Origin: Actinoplanes auranticolor
GTDB lineage: Bacteria; Actinomycetota; Actinomycetes; Mycobacteriales; Micromonosporaceae
Direction of reading: 5' to 3'
Assembly: GCF_018332655.1 (NCBI RefSeq)
Contig: NZ_BOQL01000062.1
Coordinates: 1-64,000 of the forward strand
DNA length: 64,000 nt
Within the stretch, counting starts at the first letter, position 1; the number at the start of each line of letters is the position of its first letter. Position numbers and translations under genes: made by a program. The notes beneath the pieces were generated by a model. It did no database searches and was not told the origin of the DNA. It worked only from the letters and a program-made list of their open reading frames with translations. Positions 1-8,800 of this stretch are shown here, piece after piece.

Positions 1-584
1 TGCTGATCTACCGCACCCTGACTGGCCAGCTGCCGTGGGACGGAGGAACCGTCGCGGCTTTGCTGCGCGCGCATCAATACACCGACCCAAATCCGCTCCC
101 GGTAGTCGAAGGCCTCCCACACCAGATCGCAACACTGGTCGCACAATGCCTGAAGAAGCGGCCTGCGGAACGTCCCACTAGCGGCGATGTCGCACACGTG
201 CTCGCCAGCTTTGCCGCTAACACGGCCCTTGGTGTGCCAGTCGCCGCCCGCGCCTACGTGCCCGACTGGGCCGGGAGCAGCGAGGACACCACCATCTTGC
301 CAGCAAAAACCTTGCCCCCGAACTCTCCGAGGTTCGTCGGAGTGGCCCGAGTTAACGCTACCCTGGCCGGTGGGAACGACGACAATGCCAGCGAGCTCTC
401 GCCGCAAGAATTGCAAGTTCTCCAGGGCATGGCCGACGGCAAGAGCAACGTGGAGATAGCGCGTGAGCTTTCGATCAACGAGCATCTGGTTCGCGGACAC
501 GCGCGAAGTATCTTCCGCAAGCTAAAAGCGCGCGACCGGGCACACGCGGTGGCCGCTGCCTTTCGCGCCGGTATTATCTCATAG
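1..584 (+). CDS. Ser/Thr protein kinase C-terminus fused to LuxR-type HTH (partial)
   Basis: The 5' part lies outside the window. The open frame runs from base 3 to a TAG at 582-584. The first residues read like the last helices of a Hanks-type kinase C-lobe (LTGQLPWDG, then KRPAERPTSGDV, the usual conserved Arg region). A linker of about 60 residues follows, then a LuxR-family helix-turn-helix beginning LSPQELQVLQGMADG and containing NVEIARELSINEHLVRGHAR. Kinases of this class are cytosolic signalling proteins. A C-terminal LuxR domain would let phosphorylation act directly on DNA binding, which is inference. No membrane segment is present in the visible part. Catalytic residues cannot be checked because they lie upstream. 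Confidence 0.85.
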   Translation, partial: LIYRTLTGQLPWDGGTVAALLRAHQYTDPNPLPVVEGLPHQIATLVAQCLKKRPAERPTSGDVAHVLASFAANTALGVPVAARAYVPDWAGSSEDTTILPAKTLPPNSPRFVGVARVNATLAGGNDDNASELSPQELQVLQGMADGKSNVEIARELSINEHLVRGHARSIFRKLKARDRAHAVAAAFRAGIIS

Positions 585-789
585 CGGACACTTTCCGCGA
601 TACCGACATAAGGCCCGCGACACGTATGAACGTGAGGGATCCGGTATTCCGACGATGTCGGTCTCCGCGTCCGCGTGGAATTCCCATGCCGTACGTCAAG
701 CAGTATGTGGTGGCGCTGACTACGCGAGCTGGACCGATATGGCTTGCGGCCACGGACTTCGGCGTAGAAGACTTCGGCGAGTCGTCAAG

Positions 790-1205
790 GGCGCGAGTTG
801 CCGCGCGTAAGCCTCTTCGGCCGAGGTGGAGGCATCGGCCACATTGAGGATCTGCGCCAGCTGCAGCAACTCGCGATCCCGCGCATGTGGATCGTCGCCA
901 CCCGGCAGTGGCAGAGCCGTCCGAATGGCGTACTCGGCGGGCCACATCGTGCCGACCAACGCCACTCTTCCCGAAGCAGCGCCCGGACGGTACTCGCGGC
1001 AAGACCAGCACTGACGCAGAGGTAACGCTGAAGCTCGTCCAGCCAGACGACTGTGCGAGGTGTCGGTTCAGCGGGCAGGGGCTCGTACCGCTCGCTCGTC
1101 TGGATCCGGGTGCAACAGCCACTAGTCTGGCAGCGTCGCCAAGATCGCCTCGTACATCGTGCCTGTCGGCCCACCGACGACCCGCCCACCAGTAGGATGC
1201 AGAGT
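790..1205 (-). pseudogene. Decayed remnant of an actinobacterial P-loop NTPase
   Basis: Three successive minus-strand frames carry pieces of one protein. The pieces are GRVVGGPTGTMYEAILATLPD (ending in an in-frame TAG), then EPTPRTVVWLDELQRYL with a Walker-B-like WLDE, then LVGTMWPAEYAIRTALP and DPHARDRELLQLAQ. The order matches large actinobacterial ATPases that have a P-loop followed by a 'VVWLDELQRYL' segment. Here the GKT/S part of the P-loop is missing, one stop and at least two frameshifts interrupt the frame, and no start is visible. It is a relic, not a working gene. Bases 585-789 hold only a short GCGGA/TCCGC hairpin just after the kinase stop and nothing else recognisable. Confidence 0.6.
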
Positions 1206-1332
1206 CGTTCCAGGTAGACGGGCATGCGCGGCGGATCGCACCGATCCAGTCACGGTCGACAGCCTCGGGTACGTCGCGCGGCTTGGTAGACCTAAGGTCG
1301 AAGTCGGAACTCTCTCGAATTCGTCGAGGGGA

Positions 1333-2442
1333 TCAGAGATCGCGAGCCGAAAGGCGGAGTTCTTCCACGCCTGTCGCGACCTCGGCCAGCACCGTGGCGA
1401 TCTCTTCGTCGGTGATGTCCGACCAAGTGGGCAGCCAGGCGCACGAGCGCGAGACTTGTTCGGCGACCGGGCACGTATGGGGTGCGAACCCACGGTACCG
1501 CGGCAGCTCAGTGAGGGCCGGCCAGACCGCCCGCGCGTCGATGCTGGCACGGCGCAGCGCGGACACGAGTAGGTCCCGTGTTCCGGGATCGGTGACGACG
1601 GTGTGCAACCAGCACGACGGTGAGGCGCCGACCCGGACAGGCCGGGTCCCCAGCCCGAGCGGGGCCAGACCGATGCCGTACCGAGCGTCGGCCCGCATCC
1701 GTCCCGCCACCAGCTCGCCCCACCGCTCGGCCTGCGCCAAGCCCAGCGCGGCCGTCAGGTTGGTCATGCGTGCGTTGCGACCGGCAACCTCGTGCCAGTA
1801 GGGCCGTTCAGCGGTCATCCCATGATTGCCGAGCAGGCGCACCCGATCCGCTAGCTCGGTGTCATCGGTACAGACACCACCGCCCTCGCCGGTGGTTACG
1901 GCCTTGTTGGCGTGAAAGCTGAAGATGGAGATGTCACCGAAGGAGCCCGCGGGCCGCCCGGCGAGCACCGCGCCGTGCGCCTGCGCCGCGTCTTCTATCA
2001 CCGGCACTCCCAAGGACGCCAGCCGCGAGTAGTCGGCGGGGTGGCCCAGCAGGTCCACCGCGATCACCGCGCTGGTGCGCGCGGTGACAAGCGCCGCGGC
2101 TGCGGCCGGGTCGAGCGTCCAGTCCGTGGAGGACACGTCGCACAGCACGGGTGTGGCCCCGACTGTGCATACCGCGGCCGCTGGGGCAGCGAACGTCAGC
2201 GCCGGCACGATCACCTCGTCTCCCGGCCCGACACCCAGCGCTGCCAGCACTAGTTCGAGTGCTGTCGTCCCACTGGACACCGCTACGGTGTGCCCCCGGC
2301 CGACGTGCGCCGACACCGCCGCTTCGAAGCGCTCGACGTACGGCCCGGTGCCCGAGATCCAGCCGGAGGAGAGCGCGTCGGCGACGTTTCGCTCCTCCTG
2401 CGGTCCCAGCGTCGGCCTCGACAGCGGCATCCATACGCTCAC
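1333..2442 (-). CDS. DegT/DnrJ/EryC1/StrS-family PLP aminotransferase
   Basis: A 369-residue protein, normal length for sugar aminotransferases that aminate keto-sugars in deoxysugar, cell-envelope or antibiotic pathways. Visible motifs are SSGTTALEL for cofactor phosphate binding, EDAAQAHG with the PLP-pyridine Asp at about 151, and FSFHANKAVTTGEGG with the Schiff-base Lys at about 180. All active-site hallmarks are intact. The GTG start at 2442 overlaps the stop of the upstream gene as GTGA, so translation is probably coupled. An ATG four codons in (2430) is an alternative start. Its partner is a truncated sugar epimerase/dehydratase, so this may be the leftover end of a larger sugar gene cluster. 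The exact substrate cannot be read from sequence. Confidence 0.9.
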   Translation of the reverse strand: MSVWMPLSRPTLGPQEERNVADALSSGWISGTGPYVERFEAAVSAHVGRGHTVAVSSGTTALELVLAALGVGPGDEVIVPALTFAAPAAAVCTVGATPVLCDVSSTDWTLDPAAAAALVTARTSAVIAVDLLGHPADYSRLASLGVPVIEDAAQAHGAVLAGRPAGSFGDISIFSFHANKAVTTGEGGGVCTDDTELADRVRLLGNHGMTAERPYWHEVAGRNARMTNLTAALGLAQAERWGELVAGRMRADARYGIGLAPLGLGTRPVRVGASPSCWLHTVVTDPGTRDLLVSALRRASIDARAVWPALTELPRYRGFAPHTCPVAEQVSRSCAWLPTWSDITDEEIATVLAEVATGVEELRLSARDL

Positions 2443-2951
2443 ACCGGCTGGACCTCTCCGGGTTCGGACCAGCCGCTGCGCGCCTCAACCAGCACCGCGG
2501 CCAGCGTCTCGGTCAAGGGCGTGCGGGCTCGCCAGCCCAGTTCGGCCTCAGCGCGCGCGTTACGGCCGATCAGACTCCCGGCATCGTTCGGCCGGTGCCG
2601 CGACCGGTCCGAACGGGCGTCGAGCGTGACCCCGGTCAGCCGGCCGAGCAGTGCGACGAGCGCGGCGACGCTGGTGCCGGTTTCGGTGCACAGGTGGTAG
2701 GCGCGGCCGGGCTCTCCGCCATCCATGATCCGGGTCAGTCCCGCGACGACGTCTCCGATGCCGACGAAGTCCCGCACGATGTCGGCGTTGCCGACGCGAA
2801 TGACAGGGCGCCCCTCGCGCTGTGCCGCCAGAATGCGCCGGCACAGGGTAGGCACCAAGTAGCTGGGCGCCTGACCCGGCCCGATCACATTGACAGCAGG
2901 TGCCGGTCGCAAGGGAGACGGATCGGTGACGGCGCGGTGACTGTGCGCCAA
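2439..2951 (-). CDS. NAD-dependent epimerase/dehydratase, N-terminally truncated
   Basis: 170 residues that match only the C-terminal half of extended short-chain dehydrogenases of the sugar epimerase/dehydratase type. Visible are PAVNVIGPGQ, SYLVPTLCRRI, a substrate-binding RDFVGIGDVV segment and the terminal LGWRARTPLTETL motif. The N-terminal Rossmann GxxGxxG and the YxxxK catalytic motif are absent, and normal members are about 300 residues. The missing half should lie where the SARP gene and its operator now stand (from 2925), so a rearrangement probably removed it. The first 15 residues or so are not family-like. It is likely inactive, but its 3' end is still coupled by a GTGA overlap to the aminotransferase gene. 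Confidence 0.7.
   Translation of the reverse strand: MAHSHRAVTDPSPLRPAPAVNVIGPGQAPSYLVPTLCRRILAAQREGRPVIRVGNADIVRDFVGIGDVVAGLTRIMDGGEPGRAYHLCTETGTSVAALVALLGRLTGVTLDARSDRSRHRPNDAGSLIGRNARAEAELGWRARTPLTETLAAVLVEARSGWSEPGEVQPV
2925..2941 (+). promoter_or_regulatory. SARP-box-like direct repeat upstream of first SARP gene
   Basis: GGTGACGGCGCGGTGAC: two GGTGAC units with starts 11 bases apart, the period typical of SARP and AfsR/PhoP-type operators. The last base lies 33 bases before the GTG start at 2974. A TATTCT hexamer at 2962-2967 could be a -10 element. The same motif at the same distance occurs at 3674 and, inverted, at 40106. Confidence 0.5.
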
Positions 2952-2973
2952 TTCCCAGGGCTATTCTCTAGGC

Positions 2974-3678
2974 GTGCTGCACGAATTCTCGCTGCACTTG
3001 ACAGGCGCCTTCCAGCTGTGCCTGGACGGCCGGCCGGTCGCGGTGCCGCACGCGGTCGAGCGGCTGCTGGCCTACCTGGCTCTGACCGGGCGGCCCGTCG
3101 CCCGGTCCCGCGTCGCCGGCACGCTGTGGCGCGACAGCGAGGAGATCCGGGCAGCGAAATGCCTGCGTACGGCCCTGTGGCGGCTGCAACGGGTGGACGC
3201 CGGCATAGTCACGACCGCCGATGACCGGGTCGGGCTGGGCGCGGACGTGCCGGTCGACGTCAGCGAGTTGCTGGGCCTCGCGCAGTCGCTGGTCCGGGAC
3301 CCGGTCGACCCGGACGCGCTCGCCTGCCTGCCCCGCCTGCTCGACGGGCGTGACATGCTGCCCGATTGGGACGAGGACTGGATCGTGCTCGACAGGGAAC
3401 GCTACCGCCTGCTGCGCCTGGAGGCCCTGGAGAGCGCGGCCACCGAGTTGCTCGCCCAGCACCGGCTGCCGGACGCGTTGCTGGTGGCGAGCGCGGCGGT
3501 CCAGTCCGAGCCGCTGCGCGAGTCGGCCCGCCGGCTGATCGTCCAGATCCAGCTGCAGCAGGGCAACCTGGTCGAGGCCCTGCGCTCGTACCAGCAGTTC
3601 CGCGCGCTCCTCGGGTCGGAGTTCGGCCTAGAGCCCTCCGCCGCGATGCAAAGCCTGGTAACGATGCTGCGGGCGTGA
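2974..3678 (+). CDS. Small SARP-type transcriptional activator (wHTH plus BTAD)
   Basis: A 234-residue protein. Residues about 5-95 form an OmpR-like winged helix (FQLCLDGRPVAVPHAVERLL, CLRTALWRLQR). The rest is a bacterial transcriptional activator (BTAD) helical repeat domain (EPLRESARRLIVQIQLQQGN, ALRSYQQFRALLGSEFGLEPS). There is no ATPase or TPR extension, so it is the short SARP type known to activate specialised-metabolism and toxin clusters by binding 11-base-period repeats. The GTG start at 2974 has little leader and may be read from a nearly leaderless transcript. It resembles the SARP at 40275. It is the likely activator of the operon starting at 3724, and its own promoter carries the same candidate box, so self-control is plausible. 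Confidence 0.88.
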   Translation: MLHEFSLHLTGAFQLCLDGRPVAVPHAVERLLAYLALTGRPVARSRVAGTLWRDSEEIRAAKCLRTALWRLQRVDAGIVTTADDRVGLGADVPVDVSELLGLAQSLVRDPVDPDALACLPRLLDGRDMLPDWDEDWIVLDRERYRLLRLEALESAATELLAQHRLPDALLVASAAVQSEPLRESARRLIVQIQLQQGNLVEALRSYQQFRALLGSEFGLEPSAAMQSLVTMLRA

Positions 3679-3690
3679 CGGCGTTGTGAC
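3674..3690 (+). promoter_or_regulatory. SARP-box-like direct repeat before the subtilase operon
   Basis: CGTGACGGCGTTGTGAC: two GTGAC units starting at 3675 and 3686 (period 11). The first overlaps the stop codon of the SARP gene. Sixteen of nineteen bases match the site at 2925 when the following two bases are included. The end of the box is 34 bases from the ATG at 3724. Confidence 0.5.
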
Positions 3691-3723
3691 TGCTGGATGA
3701 CCGTCTCAGTGGAGGGTTCGTCC

Positions 3724-3927
3724 ATGCACGACGATCAGCCACGTGAGCAGCACCGGGTCGCCGTGCTCCGGGTTGACGTCCGCGGCTCGCCGCCCCGGGA
3801 TCTCATCGTCATGGTGGTCGAGGTCGGCCGGCGGCGCGGGGACGACCGGGTGCTCGGAACCGCGTCCACGCCAGAGCGGGTCGCCGAGATCCTCCGGGAC
3901 TGGCTCGAGGCGTTGACGGCGGGGTGA
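3724..3927 (+). CDS. Small conserved-looking protein of unknown function
   Basis: 67 residues starting MHDDQPREQHRVAVLRVDV. The ATG at 3724 is preferred over the upstream start at 3697 because GGAGGG (3711-3716) stands seven bases before it. The protein looks like one small alpha/beta domain (strand VAVLRVDVRG, strand LIVMVVEVGRR, then helix PERVAEILRDWLEAL). It has no signal peptide or membrane segment. It is the first gene of the SARP-preceded operon that ends in the subtilase fusion, 45 bases before the next gene. I recognise no family. Confidence 0.6.
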   Translation: MHDDQPREQHRVAVLRVDVRGSPPRDLIVMVVEVGRRRGDDRVLGTASTPERVAEILRDWLEALTAG

Positions 3928-3972
3928 CGCTGGCGGGACGGCCGGGAGCCTGGCGCCGGGCAGCCTGATTCC

Positions 3973-4647
3973 ATGGTGTACGAACCAGAGTTGGCCTGGG
4001 AGGCGTCGCTGCTGGCGGCGATGCGCGACGACCTGGCCGCGCGCGCGACCTCCGAGATGCTCGACGAGACCCTGCTCGACCTGCTGGATCCGCTGGACCC
4101 GGCCGAGGCGATCAACGTGGGCAAGGCGCTCAGCCACATCGAGGAAGGCGCCTGGGCCGTCCTCACCGACCCGACCGTACGGCAGGTCGCCCAGGTCGCG
4201 CTGCCGCTCGCCGGCGGCGCGATCGGGACCGCGGCCGGCGGCCCGATTGGCGCCGCAGCCGGCGCCAAGATCGGCACGATCCTGGGCGGTGCGGTCGCCC
4301 CCGCGCCGCCCGCCCAGCCGAATGCGGGGGCGAAGGCGGCGGGGGTGCAGGCGCTGGCCGCGGCGAACACGCAGAACGTGCAGCTGGCACTGGTCGCGGC
4401 CGCTCTTGGGCCGAAGGGCGTCCAGATGATCAACGGAATCCCGGTCGCGGCCCTGCTCGCCGCGATGAGCACGCTCTTCGCGCGGGCGGCGGCCGAGGCG
4501 GACCAGCGGGCACGGCAGACCGGCGCGGCGCCCGCGGCCACCGCGCCGGCCGAGAGCGTGACCGCGTGGGACCCGCCCGACCGGCACGTCTACGAGTCCC
4601 TGCTGGCGGCCGAAAGCCTCGACCTCGCGGCGGTGCTCTCATGGTGA
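3973..4647 (+). CDS. Glycine-zipper protein of unknown function
   Basis: 224 residues. The N-terminal 75 are acidic and helical (EMLDETLLDLLDPLDPAEAIN). At about 80-105 there is a glycine-zipper stretch (GGAIGTAAGGPIGAAAGAKI), a pattern found in membrane-inserting or oligomerising helices. A second Ala-rich helix follows (VQLALVAAALG, VAALLAAMSTLF), then a Pro/Ala-rich tail. There is no signal peptide. It overlaps the next gene by seven bases. A membrane-active or assembly role within this operon is inference only, and I recognise no named family. Confidence 0.65.
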   Translation: MVYEPELAWEASLLAAMRDDLAARATSEMLDETLLDLLDPLDPAEAINVGKALSHIEEGAWAVLTDPTVRQVAQVALPLAGGAIGTAAGGPIGAAAGAKIGTILGGAVAPAPPAQPNAGAKAAGVQALAAANTQNVQLALVAAALGPKGVQMINGIPVAALLAAMSTLFARAAAEADQRARQTGAAPAATAPAESVTAWDPPDRHVYESLLAAESLDLAAVLSW

Positions 4648-5009
4648 CCGAGGACGTGCTGGACCCGCCGCTCGACGATCCCGCCCGCGCCGTTTCCGGG
4701 CTGCTCCAGCAGCTGCTCGGCGGGATGCTGAGCGACGAGCTGGCGATGATGCTGGCGCAACGGCTGCTGGGCGCGTTCACCGGCAGCCCGGCGCAACCGG
4801 CGGCGGACAAAGATCTCGCCGAGCGCAATATCGTGCTCGCCTCAGCGCTGGGCGCCTGCGACTGCTGGGGCGAACGGCCGGACTGCGACGTGTGCGGCGG
4901 AGCCGGCGCGGCCGGCTGGACCTCTCCCGACCGGGCGGCGTTCGACCTGTACGTCGCCCCGGCACTACGAACCGTCGACCGAAGCACCGCGGAAGGAGCG
5001 GGGTCATGA
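4641..5009 (+). CDS. Small protein with CxC...CxxCxGxG zinc-finger-like motif
   Basis: 122 residues from ATG 4641, which overlaps the previous stop. A GTG one codon later would give the standard GTGA overlap. The N-terminal 55 residues are helical (SGLLQQLLGGMLSDELAMML). Residues about 80-100 read CDCWGERPDCDVCGGAGAAG, which resembles one DnaJ-type Cys-rich zinc repeat. The four cysteines suggest a metal site. Function is unknown. Its place in a fully coupled operon suggests it works with its neighbours, perhaps as an assembly factor (inference). Confidence 0.65.
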   Translation: MVTEDVLDPPLDDPARAVSGLLQQLLGGMLSDELAMMLAQRLLGAFTGSPAQPAADKDLAERNIVLASALGACDCWGERPDCDVCGGAGAAGWTSPDRAAFDLYVAPALRTVDRSTAEGAGS

Positions 5010-5830
5010 CGATCTACCTGGACGACGACGAGGACGACTTCATCGGCGAGGCCTACGAACTTGACGGCGACGACCTGACCGATGGGATGGACGAGGACGA
5101 GGCGGAGGCAGTGCGCGACCGCCGCACCACCGCCCGCCGGACGCCTGGGCAGCAGGCGCTGATACGCCGGGCGGCTCGCCAGCAGCTCGCGTCACTCCGC
5201 CGTCCGCTGCCGACGGCGACGGTCCGTGACCAGCGGGCGGCGTCGGCAACCACGGCAGTGCGGCGCACCCAGGACGCCGTCCGCGCGGTCGATCTGCGCC
5301 AGCGGGTGCAGACCGACGAGGTCGACGCCCGGGTCCGGGCTCATGGCCGCCGCGCCGAGGGCCTTGAGCGCGCCGTGGCCGCCGGGATCGTGGCAGCTCA
5401 GCTGCAGGCCACTTTCGGCAATACCGGGGCGCTGAACAACAACGTGGCCCGCACGGTGTTGCCGCTGTCCTCGCTGCTCTTCCTCCGGCCAGCCCGGGTA
5501 CCGGCCTGGCAGAACCCGAAGATCGTCGCTCCGGCACTGGTCGCCGCCATGGTCCTCGGCAAGGACCTGCTGGGACACGACTCTAAGGTCGCCTCTGTCC
5601 GCGTCACCGCCACCAACGCCACCAGGACCGGCGAGACGGTCTTCGTGAAGGCGGAAGCCCTCGACGCCCGGGGACGAGTGATCCCGGGCGTAACCCCCCA
5701 GATTGTCCCCACGGGGGCGACGGCCACCGGCCGTCCCGGTTTCTTCCAGCTCGGGGCGGCCAAGAGCATCGCGGAGTTCACGGCGACCGAGGGCACCGCG
5801 TCCGACACGCTCGTCATTAACGTGAAGTGA
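5006..5830 (+). CDS. Coiled-coil protein with Ig-like C-terminus, unknown function
   Basis: 274 residues. The ATG at 5006 overlaps the previous TGA as ATGA and is preceded by GGAAGGAG seven bases upstream. The first 35 residues are extremely acidic (DDDEDDFIGEAYELDGDD). Residues 35-140 are Arg/Ala-rich and probably coiled coil. A hydrophobic stretch near 155-190 contains LPLSSLLFLRPARV and VAPALVAAMVLGKDLL. The last 80 residues look like a bacterial Ig-like beta domain (SVRVTATNATRTGETVFVKA, IAEFTATEGTASDTLVINV). No signal peptide is seen. The layout, with charged head, helical stalk and Ig tip, suggests a structural component. No family is recognised. Confidence 0.65.
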   Translation: MTIYLDDDEDDFIGEAYELDGDDLTDGMDEDEAEAVRDRRTTARRTPGQQALIRRAARQQLASLRRPLPTATVRDQRAASATTAVRRTQDAVRAVDLRQRVQTDEVDARVRAHGRRAEGLERAVAAGIVAAQLQATFGNTGALNNNVARTVLPLSSLLFLRPARVPAWQNPKIVAPALVAAMVLGKDLLGHDSKVASVRVTATNATRTGETVFVKAEALDARGRVIPGVTPQIVPTGATATGRPGFFQLGAAKSIAEFTATEGTASDTLVINVK

Positions 5831-5833
5831 CCC

Positions 5834-8800
5834 GTGGATCCCGCGATGCGGGAACTGTTGCGGCGGACGGGCCGGCGCGGCGAGATCGAGGCGGTCATGC
5901 GACTCGCCGCGCCGGGACTGACCATTCCGGGCGTGCGCGTGGTGGCCGCCTTCGGCGACGTCGTCACCTGCCGGATGTCCGCCGGAGCGGCCACCCGGGT
6001 ACACGCCGACCCCCGCTGTGTCAGTCTCAAGGCGTCCCGGCCCTTGGGCCCGGAGCCTTCCGCCGGGGATGCCGGGACAGCGCCGCCGCAGCCGCTGCCC
6101 ACCGACTTTCGCCGTCCGGCGGGCCTGCCGTTCACCGGCGCCGGGGTGGTCGTTGGTGTGGTGGACTGGGACTACGCCTTCGCCCACCCCGCGTTCCGCC
6201 GGCCCGGCCCGGAGCCGGCCACCCGGTTACTGGCACTGTGGGACCAGCGTGGCGGGCGCTCCGGCCTCTCACCCGAGCCGTTCGGCTACGGCCGCCGCTT
6301 CGACGCGGCCCGGCTCGACGCCGCGCTGCGCCGGCCGGACCCGTACGAAGATCTCGCCTACTCACTCAAACCGGGCGGGCACGGGACCCACGTAGCCGAC
6401 ATCCTGGCCGGGTCGGCCGCGGACGGCCCCAGCGGCGTCGCGCCCGGCGCCGACCTCGTCTTCGTGCACCTGGCCGACCGCAACACCGGCGGACTCAACA
6501 CACTCGGCGACTCGGTCCGGATCTTGGAAGGGATCGCGTTCGTACTCGGCATGGCGACCGGCGCGTGTGTGATCAACTTGTCGGCCGGCGCCATTTCTGG
6601 CCCCCATAACGGTGGGACCTTGATCGAACGGGCCCTCGACAACCTGCTGCGCGAGCGGCCCGGCACCTGCGCGGTCCAGTCCGGCGGGAACTACGGCGAC
6701 CGCCCGGTGCACGTGCAGGGCCGGGTCGGCGCGGGCCGGACGGTCGCGGTCACCCTGCACACCCATCCGGACGACGCCACGATGAACGAGGTCGAGCTCT
6801 GGTACGCCGGGGCCGACACCTTCGCGATCCGGGTCGTCTCCCCGGCCGGCGGCCGGTCACCGTGGACGCTGCCTGGCCGGCGACAGGTCATCGGCGACCC
6901 GGACCACCCGGCCGGCCTGCTCTACCACCGGGCCCGCGAGCCGAACACCGGCGACAACCACGTCGACCTTTTCCTGCAGCCGTGGGCGCCGGCCGGCGAG
7001 TGGACGATCGAGGCATACGGCGTCCGGGTCCGCGACGGCACCTTCCACGGCTGGGTCGAGCGGGACGAGGCCTGCCCGCACTGTCAGGCCACCTTCACCG
7101 GCGACCTGGTCTCCTCGCGGGTCACGATCGGCACGCTCGCGACCAGCCACCTGCCGGTGATCGTGGGCGCCTGCAACGGCCACCGCCCCGAGCACCCGGT
7201 CGCGCCGTTCAGCAGCCGCGGCCCAACCCGCGACCAACGGGTCAAGCCCGACGTGGTCGGCCCCGGCCAGGAGGTCCTCGCCGCCAACGCGCCCGAAGGT
7301 TGGACCCGCAAGTCCGGCACCAGCATGGCCAGCCCGTACGTCGCCGGGGCGGCCGCCCTCTGCCTCGAAGCACTGCCCGGCGCCCCGGCGACCCGGATCC
7401 GCGAGCTGCTGCGGGCGGCGGCCGTGCCGGTCACCGCCGGGCCTAGCGATCCCTGCAGCCAGGGCGCCGGATTTCTGGACCTCACCAAGCTGACCGCGCT
7501 GCTGCGCCGGACTCAGGAGCCGAAGATGACCGCCGAATCACCGGACGAACTGTACGAACGATTCCTCGCGGGAGCCGGCTGCCCGGCCGGATACACCGTG
7601 GTCGCACTGCCCGGCCAACCCGCGGCGGTCTGGCCAGCCGAGGGCGACCGGCTGATCCGGGTGCTGTTCGGCTGGCCCGGCCGCGGTCGCTCGACGGCGC
7701 TGACCGCGCCCCCGGCCTTCGACCGCGCCGGCCCACCCGGCGAACCGCATGGCCCCGGCTACTACGCCCCGGTCACCGGCGACGGGCCACCCCGCCGCAT
7801 CCTCGACGGCCACGGCCGGATGCCCCCCGGCCAGCTCCTCCTGCGCCCGGAACCGGCAGCCGAGCAGACCGGGCAGAGCACTCCCGATCATGTCACTGCC
7901 GCTCGCGGCGCTTGGAAAGACTTGAAGCTCCCGACCGGTGTCGACATCCGGGACATCTCCCAGACGCCGTCCAGGCTGCTCCACAAGTTCGTGCTCTCGG
8001 CGTGGACGAACAGCGCCAACGACGTTTACGTCGCGAAACGGGCCAACCACAGTGAAGCTACTCTTTTTACTGCGCTCTACCATGAGGCCCAGCACATCCG
8101 GCAGTTCCGCGAGCACCACGTTGCGCGGCCCTCGTCGTACGCGCAAATGATGCTTTTTGAAATCGACGCCTATATCCGCACGGCGTGGTGGTGCCAGGGG
8201 AACTCGGACTCGGATGTCCGGAAGTACGCGGAACAAATGCGCAAGGCAGCCATGGAGTTCACCTCCGAGTATCTAGCCGGGTGGCAGCACCGGGCCGCAG
8301 AAAAACGGTTCCGCGACTTCCTGATCGGCAAGGAGTACCTCCCGAAGCACACGGAAATGCCCGATCTCTACGAACCCCCCACCGCGAAAAGCGCCGAATC
8401 GGCGGAGGTCGCGCCCGCCATGGTGATCGCCGCCGCCGGGCTGGGCATCGCCACGTTCGAGGCACTGAAGGAGTACGTCTTCGACGGCGACTTCAAGGTA
8501 GTCTCCGCCCCGGCCTACTACATGCATCAGAGCGGACCAACCGGCCTGACCGTACAGCGGAAGACGTTCCTACTGCCGGTCCACGCCGTCCACAATCTGC
8601 TGTCCCAGCAGGAGTTCTGGCTCGAAATCATCCTGGACTACGACGGGATGAACATCCAGCACGTGGCGATCCACGAGCAACGCGACCGGTCCAGCAGCCT
8701 GCTCACCGGCAACTTCACCATCACCCTGACGCCGGGGCCGGCCACCCCGGAGAACGAGCCCGTCGCCGCGATCGCCTACGAGATCGACGGCGTCTGGGAC

